Positions 8,987-16,158 of a DNA stretch of 64,000 bases are shown one piece after another. Source of the stretch: Mangrovimonas sp. TPBH4. Lineage in GTDB: Bacteria > Bacteroidota > Bacteroidia > Flavobacteriales > Flavobacteriaceae. Positions within the stretch are counted from its first letter, which is position 1. Every line of letters starts with the position of its first letter. The notes under the pieces are model-generated. The model saw only the letters and a program-made list of their open reading frames with translations, did not search any database and was not told the DNA's origin. The stretch lies in assembly GCF_001280505.1 (NCBI RefSeq), contig NZ_LBIO01000042.1:310001-374000 (forward strand), read 5' to 3'. A program made the position numbers and the translations under genes.

Positions 8987-9726
8987 CTTGTAAATAACTT
9001 AAAATTTAAAGGTGTATGCTTCTGCAGGAAATAGGTGATGGAAACTCTAAGACATCCCAATCCATACACGACGCTTCTTGTGAAATTAATAGAAGAGGAA
9101 CTTTCGTCGTATTTGGTGGGGCATGAAACTTCACCAATCCTCATGTTTTGATCAAATAATTGAGCCAGTATTTCGTTGTCAAAAATAAAATTATCAGAGT
9201 TACGGTTGTAATTAATCATTCTCAAGGATTTAGCATCATAACAGCGATAACCGGTATGGTATTCCGATAGCTTTTGTGACATTAAAATGTTTTGAATTAA
9301 AGTCAGAAACCTGTTGGAAATATATTTGTACAACGGCATGCCACCCTCAAGAGCCCCTTTACCTAAAATCCGACTTCCCAGAACCACATCATACACATCG
9401 TTTACAATCAATTCGCACATGGAGGGAATCAATTTTGGGCTGTACTGATAATCGGGGTGGAGCATCACGATGATATCGGCATCAATTTCTAAGGCCTTGT
9501 TGTAACACGATTTTTGATTTGCTCCGTAGCCCCTGTTTTTTTTGTGTTTGATGATATGGGAAATTCCTAAAGATTTTGCAATGTCCACAGTTCGATCGTT
9601 GCTACAGTCGTCTGTTAAAATAACGTCGTCCACAATGTCAAACGGAATTTCGGCATAGGTTTGTTCCAATGTCTTTTCGGCATTGTATGCAGGAAGGATG
9701 ACGACTATTTTTTTTCCGTTCAACAT
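8983..9726 (-). CDS. GT2 glycosyltransferase, dolichyl/polyprenyl-phosphate mannose synthase-like
   Basis: A 247-residue GT-A-fold enzyme. It starts with VVILPAYNAEKTL, has the nucleotide-binding DDCSNDRT (39-46), the YGANQKSCYNKAL segment and the HPD triad near residue 90 in place of the DxD metal site. The GSR and TGYRCYDA stretches follow the pattern of DPM1-type enzymes, which load a sugar onto a polyprenyl phosphate. It lacks the C-terminal membrane helices of some homologues. The next gene encodes a GT87-like enzyme that would use such a lipid-linked donor, and the 4-bp overlap couples their translation. Mannose is only the family's usual sugar; the true substrate is not shown by the sequence. 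Confidence 0.8.
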   Translation of the reverse strand: MLNGKKIVVILPAYNAEKTLEQTYAEIPFDIVDDVILTDDCSNDRTVDIAKSLGISHIIKHKKNRGYGANQKSCYNKALEIDADIIVMLHPDYQYSPKLIPSMCELIVNDVYDVVLGSRILGKGALEGGMPLYKYISNRFLTLIQNILMSQKLSEYHTGYRCYDAKSLRMINYNRNSDNFIFDNEILAQLFDQNMRIGEVSCPTKYDESSSSINFTRSVVYGLGCLRVSITYFLQKHTPLNFKLFTS

Positions 9727-9730
9727 AGGT

Positions 9731-10855
9731 TTAAAAATCTAAATAATTTACTTCCATAGTTGAAGGCTCCCGCACGTTTCCTGAAACTGGAATCCCGCTA
9801 AAGGGGGCCAAATTTTCTGCCTCTGCTCTGTGGTAGAGGTCTCCCAAAAAAGGAAATTCATCATAGATGTGTGTGTCCAAACCAGACAATAGATTTTCTA
9901 CTTCCGAAAGTGGTAAATTCCATTCTCTGCTCAATCGTTCGGCCGAGGGTTCCATAAATGAGATGTAAAGTAATTCTGTTAGTGTGTGCTGCTGAGTTTC
10001 GTTAAAGTTCACACCATTTGGAGTCAAGATTTCTCTGTTTTGTAGATGTTCGCTTTTGTAAGTCAGTAATACATTTTGCAGCTCATCATATCCTAAAAAT
10101 CCCTCGAAATCATTTTGTGGTGTAAACATTGGGTTGATGGATGATTCGTGGCACCACATGCATTTGGCAGGTTTGCCAGCGGCTGTATGGTTAGGGGAGG
10201 CACTACTTTTTCGGAAGCCGTTGGCATCAAAAATACCAAAGCGTATTTGTCCGTTTGCAATAAGTTCTATGGTTTCGTATTCTAAAATAGTTCCAGTATT
10301 AGGATCGATTTCTTTGGAAACGAATACTTGTTTTAAATTGTCCAACTCTGAAAATTCAATGATACGATGTTGGTTGGAAATAATGGAATTGTCAATATAG
10401 CCCCTATCGGGTAAGAGTTGGTAAGGTTGCAAAAGTTCATCAAGGGTTTCTGGTGTACCGACAATTTGATAGTAATGTTCGGAGGCGCCAAGGAGCAGCG
10501 AAACAAAACGTCCCAAATCGATAGTGTTGGTTTGTTGGTATTCTGAAGAGTTTTTTAGAACCTCTAAAAGTTGCAATAGTTTTTGTTCGGCAAAACCTTC
10601 AAAACCTAATTTCATGATATCAATAATGATGATGTTGCCCTCAATACTGATTCCGGAATTTTCATGGGGAAGTGTAGCGCCTAGATAAGACAGTGTCCAT
10701 TCCAAACCTATTTTAGCTTTGTCTATGGAATCATCGTTATACGATTTGTTCCATTTAAGAGGGAGGGTGGTTTCAACAGAAATTAAATCGGAATAGGAAT
10801 CATTTGTACATGACAAGCATAAGGTTAGGGCAAGTACAAATAAGATTCTTTTCAT
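9731..10855 (-). CDS. Lipoprotein with CxxCH heme-binding motif
   Basis: The 374-residue protein has a short signal peptide ending in LCLSC, so C16 is the likely lipidated residue. The rest is soluble. A single CMWCH motif at 232-236, followed shortly by NPMF, fits covalent c-type heme attachment with a downstream methionine as a possible axial ligand. The surrounding sequence does not look like a standard cytochrome c fold, and the large N-terminal part (17-200) is unrecognised. The gene sits 1 bp after the radical SAM gene at 10857-12230 and 4 bp before the GT2 gene, so it belongs to this operon. A periplasmic redox or heme-dependent step is possible; equally the motif could bind zinc or be coincidental. 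Confidence 0.6.
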   Translation of the reverse strand: MKRILFVLALTLCLSCTNDSYSDLISVETTLPLKWNKSYNDDSIDKAKIGLEWTLSYLGATLPHENSGISIEGNIIIIDIMKLGFEGFAEQKLLQLLEVLKNSSEYQQTNTIDLGRFVSLLLGASEHYYQIVGTPETLDELLQPYQLLPDRGYIDNSIISNQHRIIEFSELDNLKQVFVSKEIDPNTGTILEYETIELIANGQIRFGIFDANGFRKSSASPNHTAAGKPAKCMWCHESSINPMFTPQNDFEGFLGYDELQNVLLTYKSEHLQNREILTPNGVNFNETQQHTLTELLYISFMEPSAERLSREWNLPLSEVENLLSGLDTHIYDEFPFLGDLYHRAEAENLAPFSGIPVSGNVREPSTMEVNYLDF

Positions 10856-10856
10856 A

Positions 10857-12230
10857 TTATTTGGAGATTTGCATTATGCTATTGGCGATCAGAGCTTTTG
10901 ATTTGTGTTTGAATGCTTTCACTTTATTTGTAGGCATATTTCTATGAAACGCCAATTCATTCACAATATATTTAAGGGCGTAATTGTAGTAATTTCTACT
11001 GTAAGTGCGCTTAAAATCAATGTCTCTGTCTGTTGAGGTTTCCCAATCGGGCTGTGTGATAATGTTGTCTTGGATTTCGTTGTAAAGGCTCGTGCCTTTT
11101 ATGGGATAGGCCAAAGTAATGGTGAAATGTGTTGGGCTGGCTTCCTTTAAATAATTAATGGTTTGTTTGATATCCTCTTCTTCCTCACCAGGGTAGCCTA
11201 TCATGATAAACGTCCCCGATTCCATGCCAAGGGCATTTGTTTTCTGAATAGCACTTTTTACAACATCGACATCCACCCGACGGTCCATGGCTTCAATGAT
11301 TTTTTGCGAGCCGCTTTCGGCACCTATCCAAATTCTAAAGCATCCCAAATCTTTTAGAATTTCAAGAATGTCATCGGTTAAGCGTTCTGCTCTGGTGATA
11401 CATTCAAAAGGAATTTTGAAGTTTTGAGCCCTCATTTCATTGTGGAATTCCTTCATCCATTTATGGCTCACGGTAAACACATCATCTACAAACCAAATGG
11501 CGTCTGGATTGTAGGTTTCCTTGAGTAGTTTTAGTTCTTCAACCACCAATTTAGCAGGACGCCTTCTATAACTTTGTCCATACACGGCCGTACTGCACCA
11601 TTTGCAAGTATAAGGACAGCCCCTTTGGGTACTCACCGTCATGGAACTTTTGCCGTGGTATTGTTTCCAAGTAGTTAAATACGGATGGAGGTCAATAGCT
11701 TCTCTGTTGGGGATGGGAAGGATTGATAAATCTTTTATTTTTTCTCTAGAGACTGTCGTGATCACTTTTGAATTCTTCAGAAAAGCAATGCCGGGAATGG
11801 TTTCTGTTTCTTTATGGTTGAGAATAGCTTCGCTCAATTCCAACATAGATTGTTCGCCTTCTCCAATGATTAGATAGTCAGCGCCCGTTTTGAGATAGTT
11901 TTCACAGTTATAGGTGATGTCGGGACCTCCTAGTATTATTTTTGGAAAGCCATAATCGGGATGCTGTTTTAAAAGCTTCACGCATTTAATGACGTTGATT
12001 TTGGTCATTAAATTGGTGTAAATCGCAACTATTTTTGGTTGCTGTTCCTTAATGTAATCCAGTTGTTCTTTGAATGAAGAAAAGGTGCTGTCAAAAACGG
12101 AATGCTCAAGCTGGTGTTCTTTTAAATAGGCTGAAATATACAGAAGCCCCAATGGTGGATAGGGCTTCATAATTTTGGCCTCTTTTTCGTCCTCGTTTAG
12201 AAAATAGGAATGTGTTAAAAGAATCTTCAT
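10857..12230 (-). CDS. B12-binding-type radical SAM protein
   Basis: A 457-residue protein. The N-terminal part, about 1-140, has the cobalamin-binding-domain layout: PYPPLGLLYISAYL near residue 23, then GGPDITYN at 101-108 and GEGE at 123-126. The radical SAM cysteines are C205, C209 and C212 (GCPYTCKWC). WIGAESGSQKI and the MIGYPGE turn complete the core. It is closely similar along its whole length to the protein at 13008-14474, so the pair looks like a tandem duplication separated by a methyltransferase gene. It overlaps that gene by 4 bp. Relatives include BchE, radical SAM methylases and lipid- or antibiotic-modifying enzymes, but the substrate cannot be read from the sequence. Confidence 0.85.
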   Translation of the reverse strand: MKILLTHSYFLNEDEKEAKIMKPYPPLGLLYISAYLKEHQLEHSVFDSTFSSFKEQLDYIKEQQPKIVAIYTNLMTKINVIKCVKLLKQHPDYGFPKIILGGPDITYNCENYLKTGADYLIIGEGEQSMLELSEAILNHKETETIPGIAFLKNSKVITTVSREKIKDLSILPIPNREAIDLHPYLTTWKQYHGKSSMTVSTQRGCPYTCKWCSTAVYGQSYRRRPAKLVVEELKLLKETYNPDAIWFVDDVFTVSHKWMKEFHNEMRAQNFKIPFECITRAERLTDDILEILKDLGCFRIWIGAESGSQKIIEAMDRRVDVDVVKSAIQKTNALGMESGTFIMIGYPGEEEEDIKQTINYLKEASPTHFTITLAYPIKGTSLYNEIQDNIITQPDWETSTDRDIDFKRTYSRNYYNYALKYIVNELAFHRNMPTNKVKAFKHKSKALIANSIMQISK

Positions 12231-13015
12231 TTCAATTTGAGTTCCATGATAAAATGATCGGCATATTTGGCGAGTCCTTTAAAGTGCTTCAAGCTTTTGT
12301 CCGTTTTGGCCATTAGGCTTAAAACTCCCTTTTTATTCCTGAAAAATGGCTCCAAAAAGGATGGTGGAACCGCCAGGCCAACAGGATACATATGCTCACA
12401 TTTAAAATGCTGTTCGGTTAAATATACAATTTCTTTAGGGTTGTAAAACCAAGTGTTTACAGAATTTCCGTTCACGTTAACAGGAACAACTTCTGGCCTG
12501 TTTCTTCGATTCATTTGGGACCATTGGCCCTTTGCGAAATGATAGAACTTATCCCAAAGGCAATGTTTGGGCATCATGACCAAAACAAGGCTTCCGTTGG
12601 AATTCAATAGATGGGCTGCCTGTTCAAAAAACTGTTTTAGCTGTGGTTTTGATAAACAGTTGAGCCCTCCAAAATTTGAAAAAATCAAATTAAATTTGCT
12701 TTGAAAAGGATATTCTTTCAGTTTATTGATGTCGAGTAATTGAAAATTGAGATTGGGCAGATTGCCTTTGCTTTTGGCTTGCTGAAGCATTTCATTGGAA
12801 ATGTCGGTAGCTGTTACCTGATGGTTCATATTAGCTAACCAAAGCGCATCTTCACCCGTGCCGCAATTCAGTTCCAAAATATTTAATGGAATTCCATCCT
12901 TAAGAATTTTGGTTGAAAGAAAGTCGTAGACTTGTTGTCTTTGAAGCTTCCCAATTTGGGAATGTGTAAAGTCTTGGTCGTAACTGGCCGCAGCGCTATC
13001 AAAATCACTATGCAT
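12227..13015 (-). CDS. Class I SAM-dependent methyltransferase
   Basis: A 262-residue methyltransferase with motif I NILELNCGTGED (45-56), an acidic end to strand beta-2 (TATDIS) and a post-motif segment LIFSNFGGLNCL. The start DSAAASYD resembles the UbiE/COQ5 and methyltransferase-11 families, which act on small molecules. ATG 13015 is chosen because it overlaps the upstream gene by only 8 bp and begins directly before the conserved FDSAAASYD helix; an upstream ATG at 13048 would add 11 residues. It lies between two paralogous radical SAM genes and overlaps both. A small-molecule or lipid-linked acceptor fits the context, but this is inference. Confidence 0.8.
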   Translation of the reverse strand: MHSDFDSAAASYDQDFTHSQIGKLQRQQVYDFLSTKILKDGIPLNILELNCGTGEDALWLANMNHQVTATDISNEMLQQAKSKGNLPNLNFQLLDINKLKEYPFQSKFNLIFSNFGGLNCLSKPQLKQFFEQAAHLLNSNGSLVLVMMPKHCLWDKFYHFAKGQWSQMNRRNRPEVVPVNVNGNSVNTWFYNPKEIVYLTEQHFKCEHMYPVGLAVPPSFLEPFFRNKKGVLSLMAKTDKSLKHFKGLAKYADHFIMELKLK

Positions 13016-14474
13016 TTTTATGTTGCATGTTTTGAAGTTGAAAGGCATCTAGTTTGGAGCTTGGGGCATAGTAAAAATACAAGGCCATGGATCGCAATTT
13101 CGAATACGAAAAGAGATTGGATGGTTGCTTTAGCAAGGATTTAAAGTTCTGAACGGCTTGGCTCTTTCGGTATTCTTTATGCACATATCGGTGCAATTTT
13201 TTATAATATTTGGAATTGAAAGTTCCTTGGAACATCATGGCTAATTCATCGGAATCTGTCCAGTTGGCCTTTAGTTTCAAGTCGTCTTTGACCTTATCAT
13301 AAAACTTTGTGCCCGGAAGGGGATAGGAAACCGAAACTCCTAAATTATCGGGCTGCAATTCCTTGATCATGTCGATGGTTTTTTGGATATCTTCCTTGGT
13401 TTCTCCCAAATATCCAAACTGTATAAAAAAAGCGACTCTAATTCCCTTTGCTTTTAAAAGTTTGGAGGCTTTGTAAATCTGTTGTACTGTAATGCCTTTG
13501 TCCATGGCATCTAAGATCTTTTGCGAGCCACTTTCGGCACCCACCCAAACTTCTTCAAGACCGCTTTCAGCCAAAGCTTCAATGGTATCTGCTTGAAGCA
13601 ATAAATCTACTCTACTCTGGATGTAATAGGAAATGGACAGTTGGGCTTCATTAAGTTTTTCATTGAACTCCTGAACCCAATTGGGTTTAAGTCCAAAAAT
13701 ATCATCGCACATCCAAAAACGGTCAACTCCATACGTTTCTTTTAGGTGGGCAATATGTTTTACAATGTACTCGGGCGAGTGCGTATTATAGCGGTTGCCA
13801 TAAATGGGTTTGGCGCACCAGTTGCATTTAAAAGGGCAACCACGAGTAGTGGCCATATTTAAAGTAAACGATTTGCCTCCAGACTCCCATATTGCTTTAT
13901 AGGCTTCCATATCTACCAAATCCCAAGCTGGTAAAGGGAATTGATCGAGGTCATTAGTAACTGGGCGTTTTGGATTTACTATGGTTTGTCCTTCTTCTCT
14001 ATAAACAATGCCTTTAATATCTTTAATGTTTTCTTTGGCTTCCAAGGTGTCTATTAGCTCTTTCAGTGTAAGTTCGCCTTCTCCTTGAATGATGAAATCG
14101 GCCTTAGCATCTAGATATTTTTCATAATGATCGGTAGCATCCGAACTACACACAATGGCTGTACAGTTATATGTTTTGGCTGTTGCAATCATTTCAAAAG
14201 CCGCTTCCCGCATCGCGGTCAAGCACATTTTTGTCAAGTAATTGAAGCCGTCATCGTAAATGACAAAGTAGGATGGATTTGTTTTTTTAAAAAAAGCTTC
14301 CAGAGTTTCAGGAGAGCTTAATAAATTGGTGTCAAAAAGTTCTACGCTATAATTGTGGGCTCTTAAAAATGCAGCCGTATAAATGGTGCCTAAAGGAGGA
14401 AACGGTGTTTTGTTTTTCCATTGTTTAGGATCTAATCGATAGAAATAGGAATGTGAAAAAACGATATCATGCAT
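13008..14474 (-). CDS. B12-binding-type radical SAM protein
   Basis: A 488-residue paralogue of the protein at 10857-12230, from ATG 14474; an ATG at 14492 would give a 26-bp overlap with the upstream gene. The radical SAM cysteines are C213, C217 and C220 (GCPFKCNWC), followed by the WVGAESGSQKIL strand. The N-terminal domain has the TPFPPLGTIYTAAFL start and the QGEGE element, but the usual GGP turn of the B12-binding domain is replaced by CSSDATDHY. Cobalamin binding may therefore be altered in this copy. It overlaps the nucleotidyltransferase gene upstream and the methyltransferase gene downstream by 8 bp each. Confidence 0.85.
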   Translation of the reverse strand: MHDIVFSHSYFYRLDPKQWKNKTPFPPLGTIYTAAFLRAHNYSVELFDTNLLSSPETLEAFFKKTNPSYFVIYDDGFNYLTKMCLTAMREAAFEMIATAKTYNCTAIVCSSDATDHYEKYLDAKADFIIQGEGELTLKELIDTLEAKENIKDIKGIVYREEGQTIVNPKRPVTNDLDQFPLPAWDLVDMEAYKAIWESGGKSFTLNMATTRGCPFKCNWCAKPIYGNRYNTHSPEYIVKHIAHLKETYGVDRFWMCDDIFGLKPNWVQEFNEKLNEAQLSISYYIQSRVDLLLQADTIEALAESGLEEVWVGAESGSQKILDAMDKGITVQQIYKASKLLKAKGIRVAFFIQFGYLGETKEDIQKTIDMIKELQPDNLGVSVSYPLPGTKFYDKVKDDLKLKANWTDSDELAMMFQGTFNSKYYKKLHRYVHKEYRKSQAVQNFKSLLKQPSNLFSYSKLRSMALYFYYAPSSKLDAFQLQNMQHKNA

Positions 14475-15384
14475 GTTCTGGCGATAGTTCAAGATTAAAT
14501 TCGTTTTTTACTTCAAGGTACTTCTCGTTAAGGGTATCAATGACCTTTTTTTGAAAGTTTTGAGGGTGGTGCTTGGATACCGTATCTGTCGATTTTAAGG
14601 CGATGAGCAATTCCTCCTTTGTTAAATGACGAAACTTGGATTGCCATTTTTTTATGGTAATCGATTTAAAAAAATGATCCAACATCTCTCCAAAATTCCC
14701 ATCGCAGATCATTTGTATGTTTTTTGAAAGCCACGGTTTTTTTATGTTGGTAATTTTATGGGAATAATCTATGTCAAGGTTTGGCAGGTAGGTCTTGGCC
14801 CAAGCATTGGTTGCAACAAACTTCTTAAAACATTTTTTGCCCGTTATGGGGATGAGCGTCAGGAGTTCTGTGGCTGTAAACCTGTTTTGTTCTTCAATAA
14901 GCAAGTTATCATTGCTGATGAAATAATTGACACAGAAGTATTTTCTAGAGTTCAACAAGAACAACTTTTTATATAGAATCAGTAGCGTTCTAGCAATCCA
15001 AAGCCGATTGGGTTTGGTAATGATAAAAAAGTCAATATCCCCATCGTCATCATAATACCCTTTAGATAGGGAACCTGAGAGACTCACGCTTTCTACATAA
15101 GGGAATTTTGTGATGAATTTGGCAACTTTACAGGCTTTGGGCATAATATCCTGAGCCATTTTGTTCCCTTTTTGTCGTCTCTGAATACAATCTACATTGG
15201 TTTCAAAAATGTAATAATTGTCATTTTGAGAAATGATATTTTTAGAGATAAGCAGTTCTAGTTGGGTATCTATAACCTGTCTGCACTTGTTGCCAGAAAA
15301 CCGATACACTTCCTCCTTTGTAATGGGATAGTTGAAAATTGAAAAGTATAGTATCGTTTTAAGGGCTTCCAAATATTCGTGCAA
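14467..15384 (-). CDS. Winged-helix plus nucleotidyltransferase protein, first gene of the radical SAM/glycosyltransferase operon
   Basis: A 305-residue protein. Residues 1-75 resemble a winged-helix domain (YPITKEEVYRFSG and a following recognition-type helix). A polymerase-beta-type nucleotidyltransferase domain follows, with GS at 104-105 and the metal-binding D116 and D118 in a DGDID context. The third acidic residue normally expected on the next strand is not obvious; that strand reads KYFCVNYFIS. The start codon is TTG at 15384, because an in-frame stop lies two codons upstream and no ATG precedes the conserved N terminus. It opens the tightly packed run down to 6267. It could activate a small molecule with a nucleotide or modify an RNA or protein; this is not decided by the sequence. 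Confidence 0.65.
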   Translation of the reverse strand: MHEYLEALKTILYFSIFNYPITKEEVYRFSGNKCRQVIDTQLELLISKNIISQNDNYYIFETNVDCIQRRQKGNKMAQDIMPKACKVAKFITKFPYVESVSLSGSLSKGYYDDDGDIDFFIITKPNRLWIARTLLILYKKLFLLNSRKYFCVNYFISNDNLLIEEQNRFTATELLTLIPITGKKCFKKFVATNAWAKTYLPNLDIDYSHKITNIKKPWLSKNIQMICDGNFGEMLDHFFKSITIKKWQSKFRHLTKEELLIALKSTDTVSKHHPQNFQKKVIDTLNEKYLEVKNEFNLELSPEHA

Positions 15385-15594
15385 TTTTCACTAAATATAT
15401 AAAAATTATTATTGTGGACTTGTTATTAAGTGGGTTGCGGCCTATAAATGAAAGTGAAAAATTGAGGAGAGCTGTTTAATTTTCTTGTAGTCTATTTATT
15501 ATGTTAGGATTTGGGCTGTTTGTGAATGTTTTGAGAATCTGGTTTTTAGCTAATTATGCGTAACTTTAATAAAGCAATTTTTCAAAAGCGAATT

Positions 15595-16149
15595 ATGAAA
15601 GTATATATGAAAACCCTCCGTATACTGTTGATAGGTTTCCTGATGTTCGGCAGTTATGTTATGAAATCACAAACTTATGATGTTGCCAATGGAACCGCTT
15701 TCTTCAAGGCGAAAATTTCCATTAACTCCTATACAGGAGAGTCTAAAGAACTAAAAGGACATTTGGATGTTGATACCGGGGAATTTGAGTTTCATATACC
15801 TGTGAGTTCCATAGATACGGGAATAAATAAACGAAATGAACACATGTTTGAATTGCTGAAAAGTGAAGAGCATACTTATGTGACGTTTAAGGGGAGCTTG
15901 GAGCAACCTTTGAATGTGGTATCTTTGGGGGCGCAAACCATTACTGCCAATGGTACGTTTACATTGGCGGGCACTTCCAAGGAGGTAAGTATTCCACTGG
16001 AATTTAGCAAGGAAAAGGATGGACTGCGTTTAAAAGCTTCATGGAAGCTGTTGATTACAGATTATAATCTTGAACCGCCTACAAAAGCATTGATGAAAGT
16101 GAAAGATGAACACGAAATGGGAGTAGATGCCCTGTTGCGAAAAGATTGA
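15595..16149 (+). CDS. YceI-like periplasmic protein
   Basis: A 184-residue protein from ATG 15595, with further ATGs at 15556 and 15607; the last starts the signal peptide proper. After the signal sequence come the alternating strands of the YceI fold: NGTAFFKAKIS, the GHLDVDTGEFEF strand, the DTGINKRNEHM turn and the TFTLAGTSKEVSIPLEF strand. YceI proteins are lipocalin-like barrels that hold polyisoprenoid or other amphipathic molecules in the periplasm. The gene is on the opposite strand to both neighbours and stands alone. Its 3' end is 9 bp from that of the convergent tamL-like gene. Confidence 0.75.
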   Translation: MKVYMKTLRILLIGFLMFGSYVMKSQTYDVANGTAFFKAKISINSYTGESKELKGHLDVDTGEFEFHIPVSSIDTGINKRNEHMFELLKSEEHTYVTFKGSLEQPLNVVSLGAQTITANGTFTLAGTSKEVSIPLEFSKEKDGLRLKASWKLLITDYNLEPPTKALMKVKDEHEMGVDALLRKD

Positions 16150-16158
16150 TGTTAATAG

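Noticed and set aside
3969-15384. Interpretation of the locus as a classical O-antigen or capsule cluster
   Set aside because: No Wzy-type polymerase, nucleotide-sugar synthesis genes or Wza/Wzc exporters are present; only the flippase and two glycosyltransferases fit.
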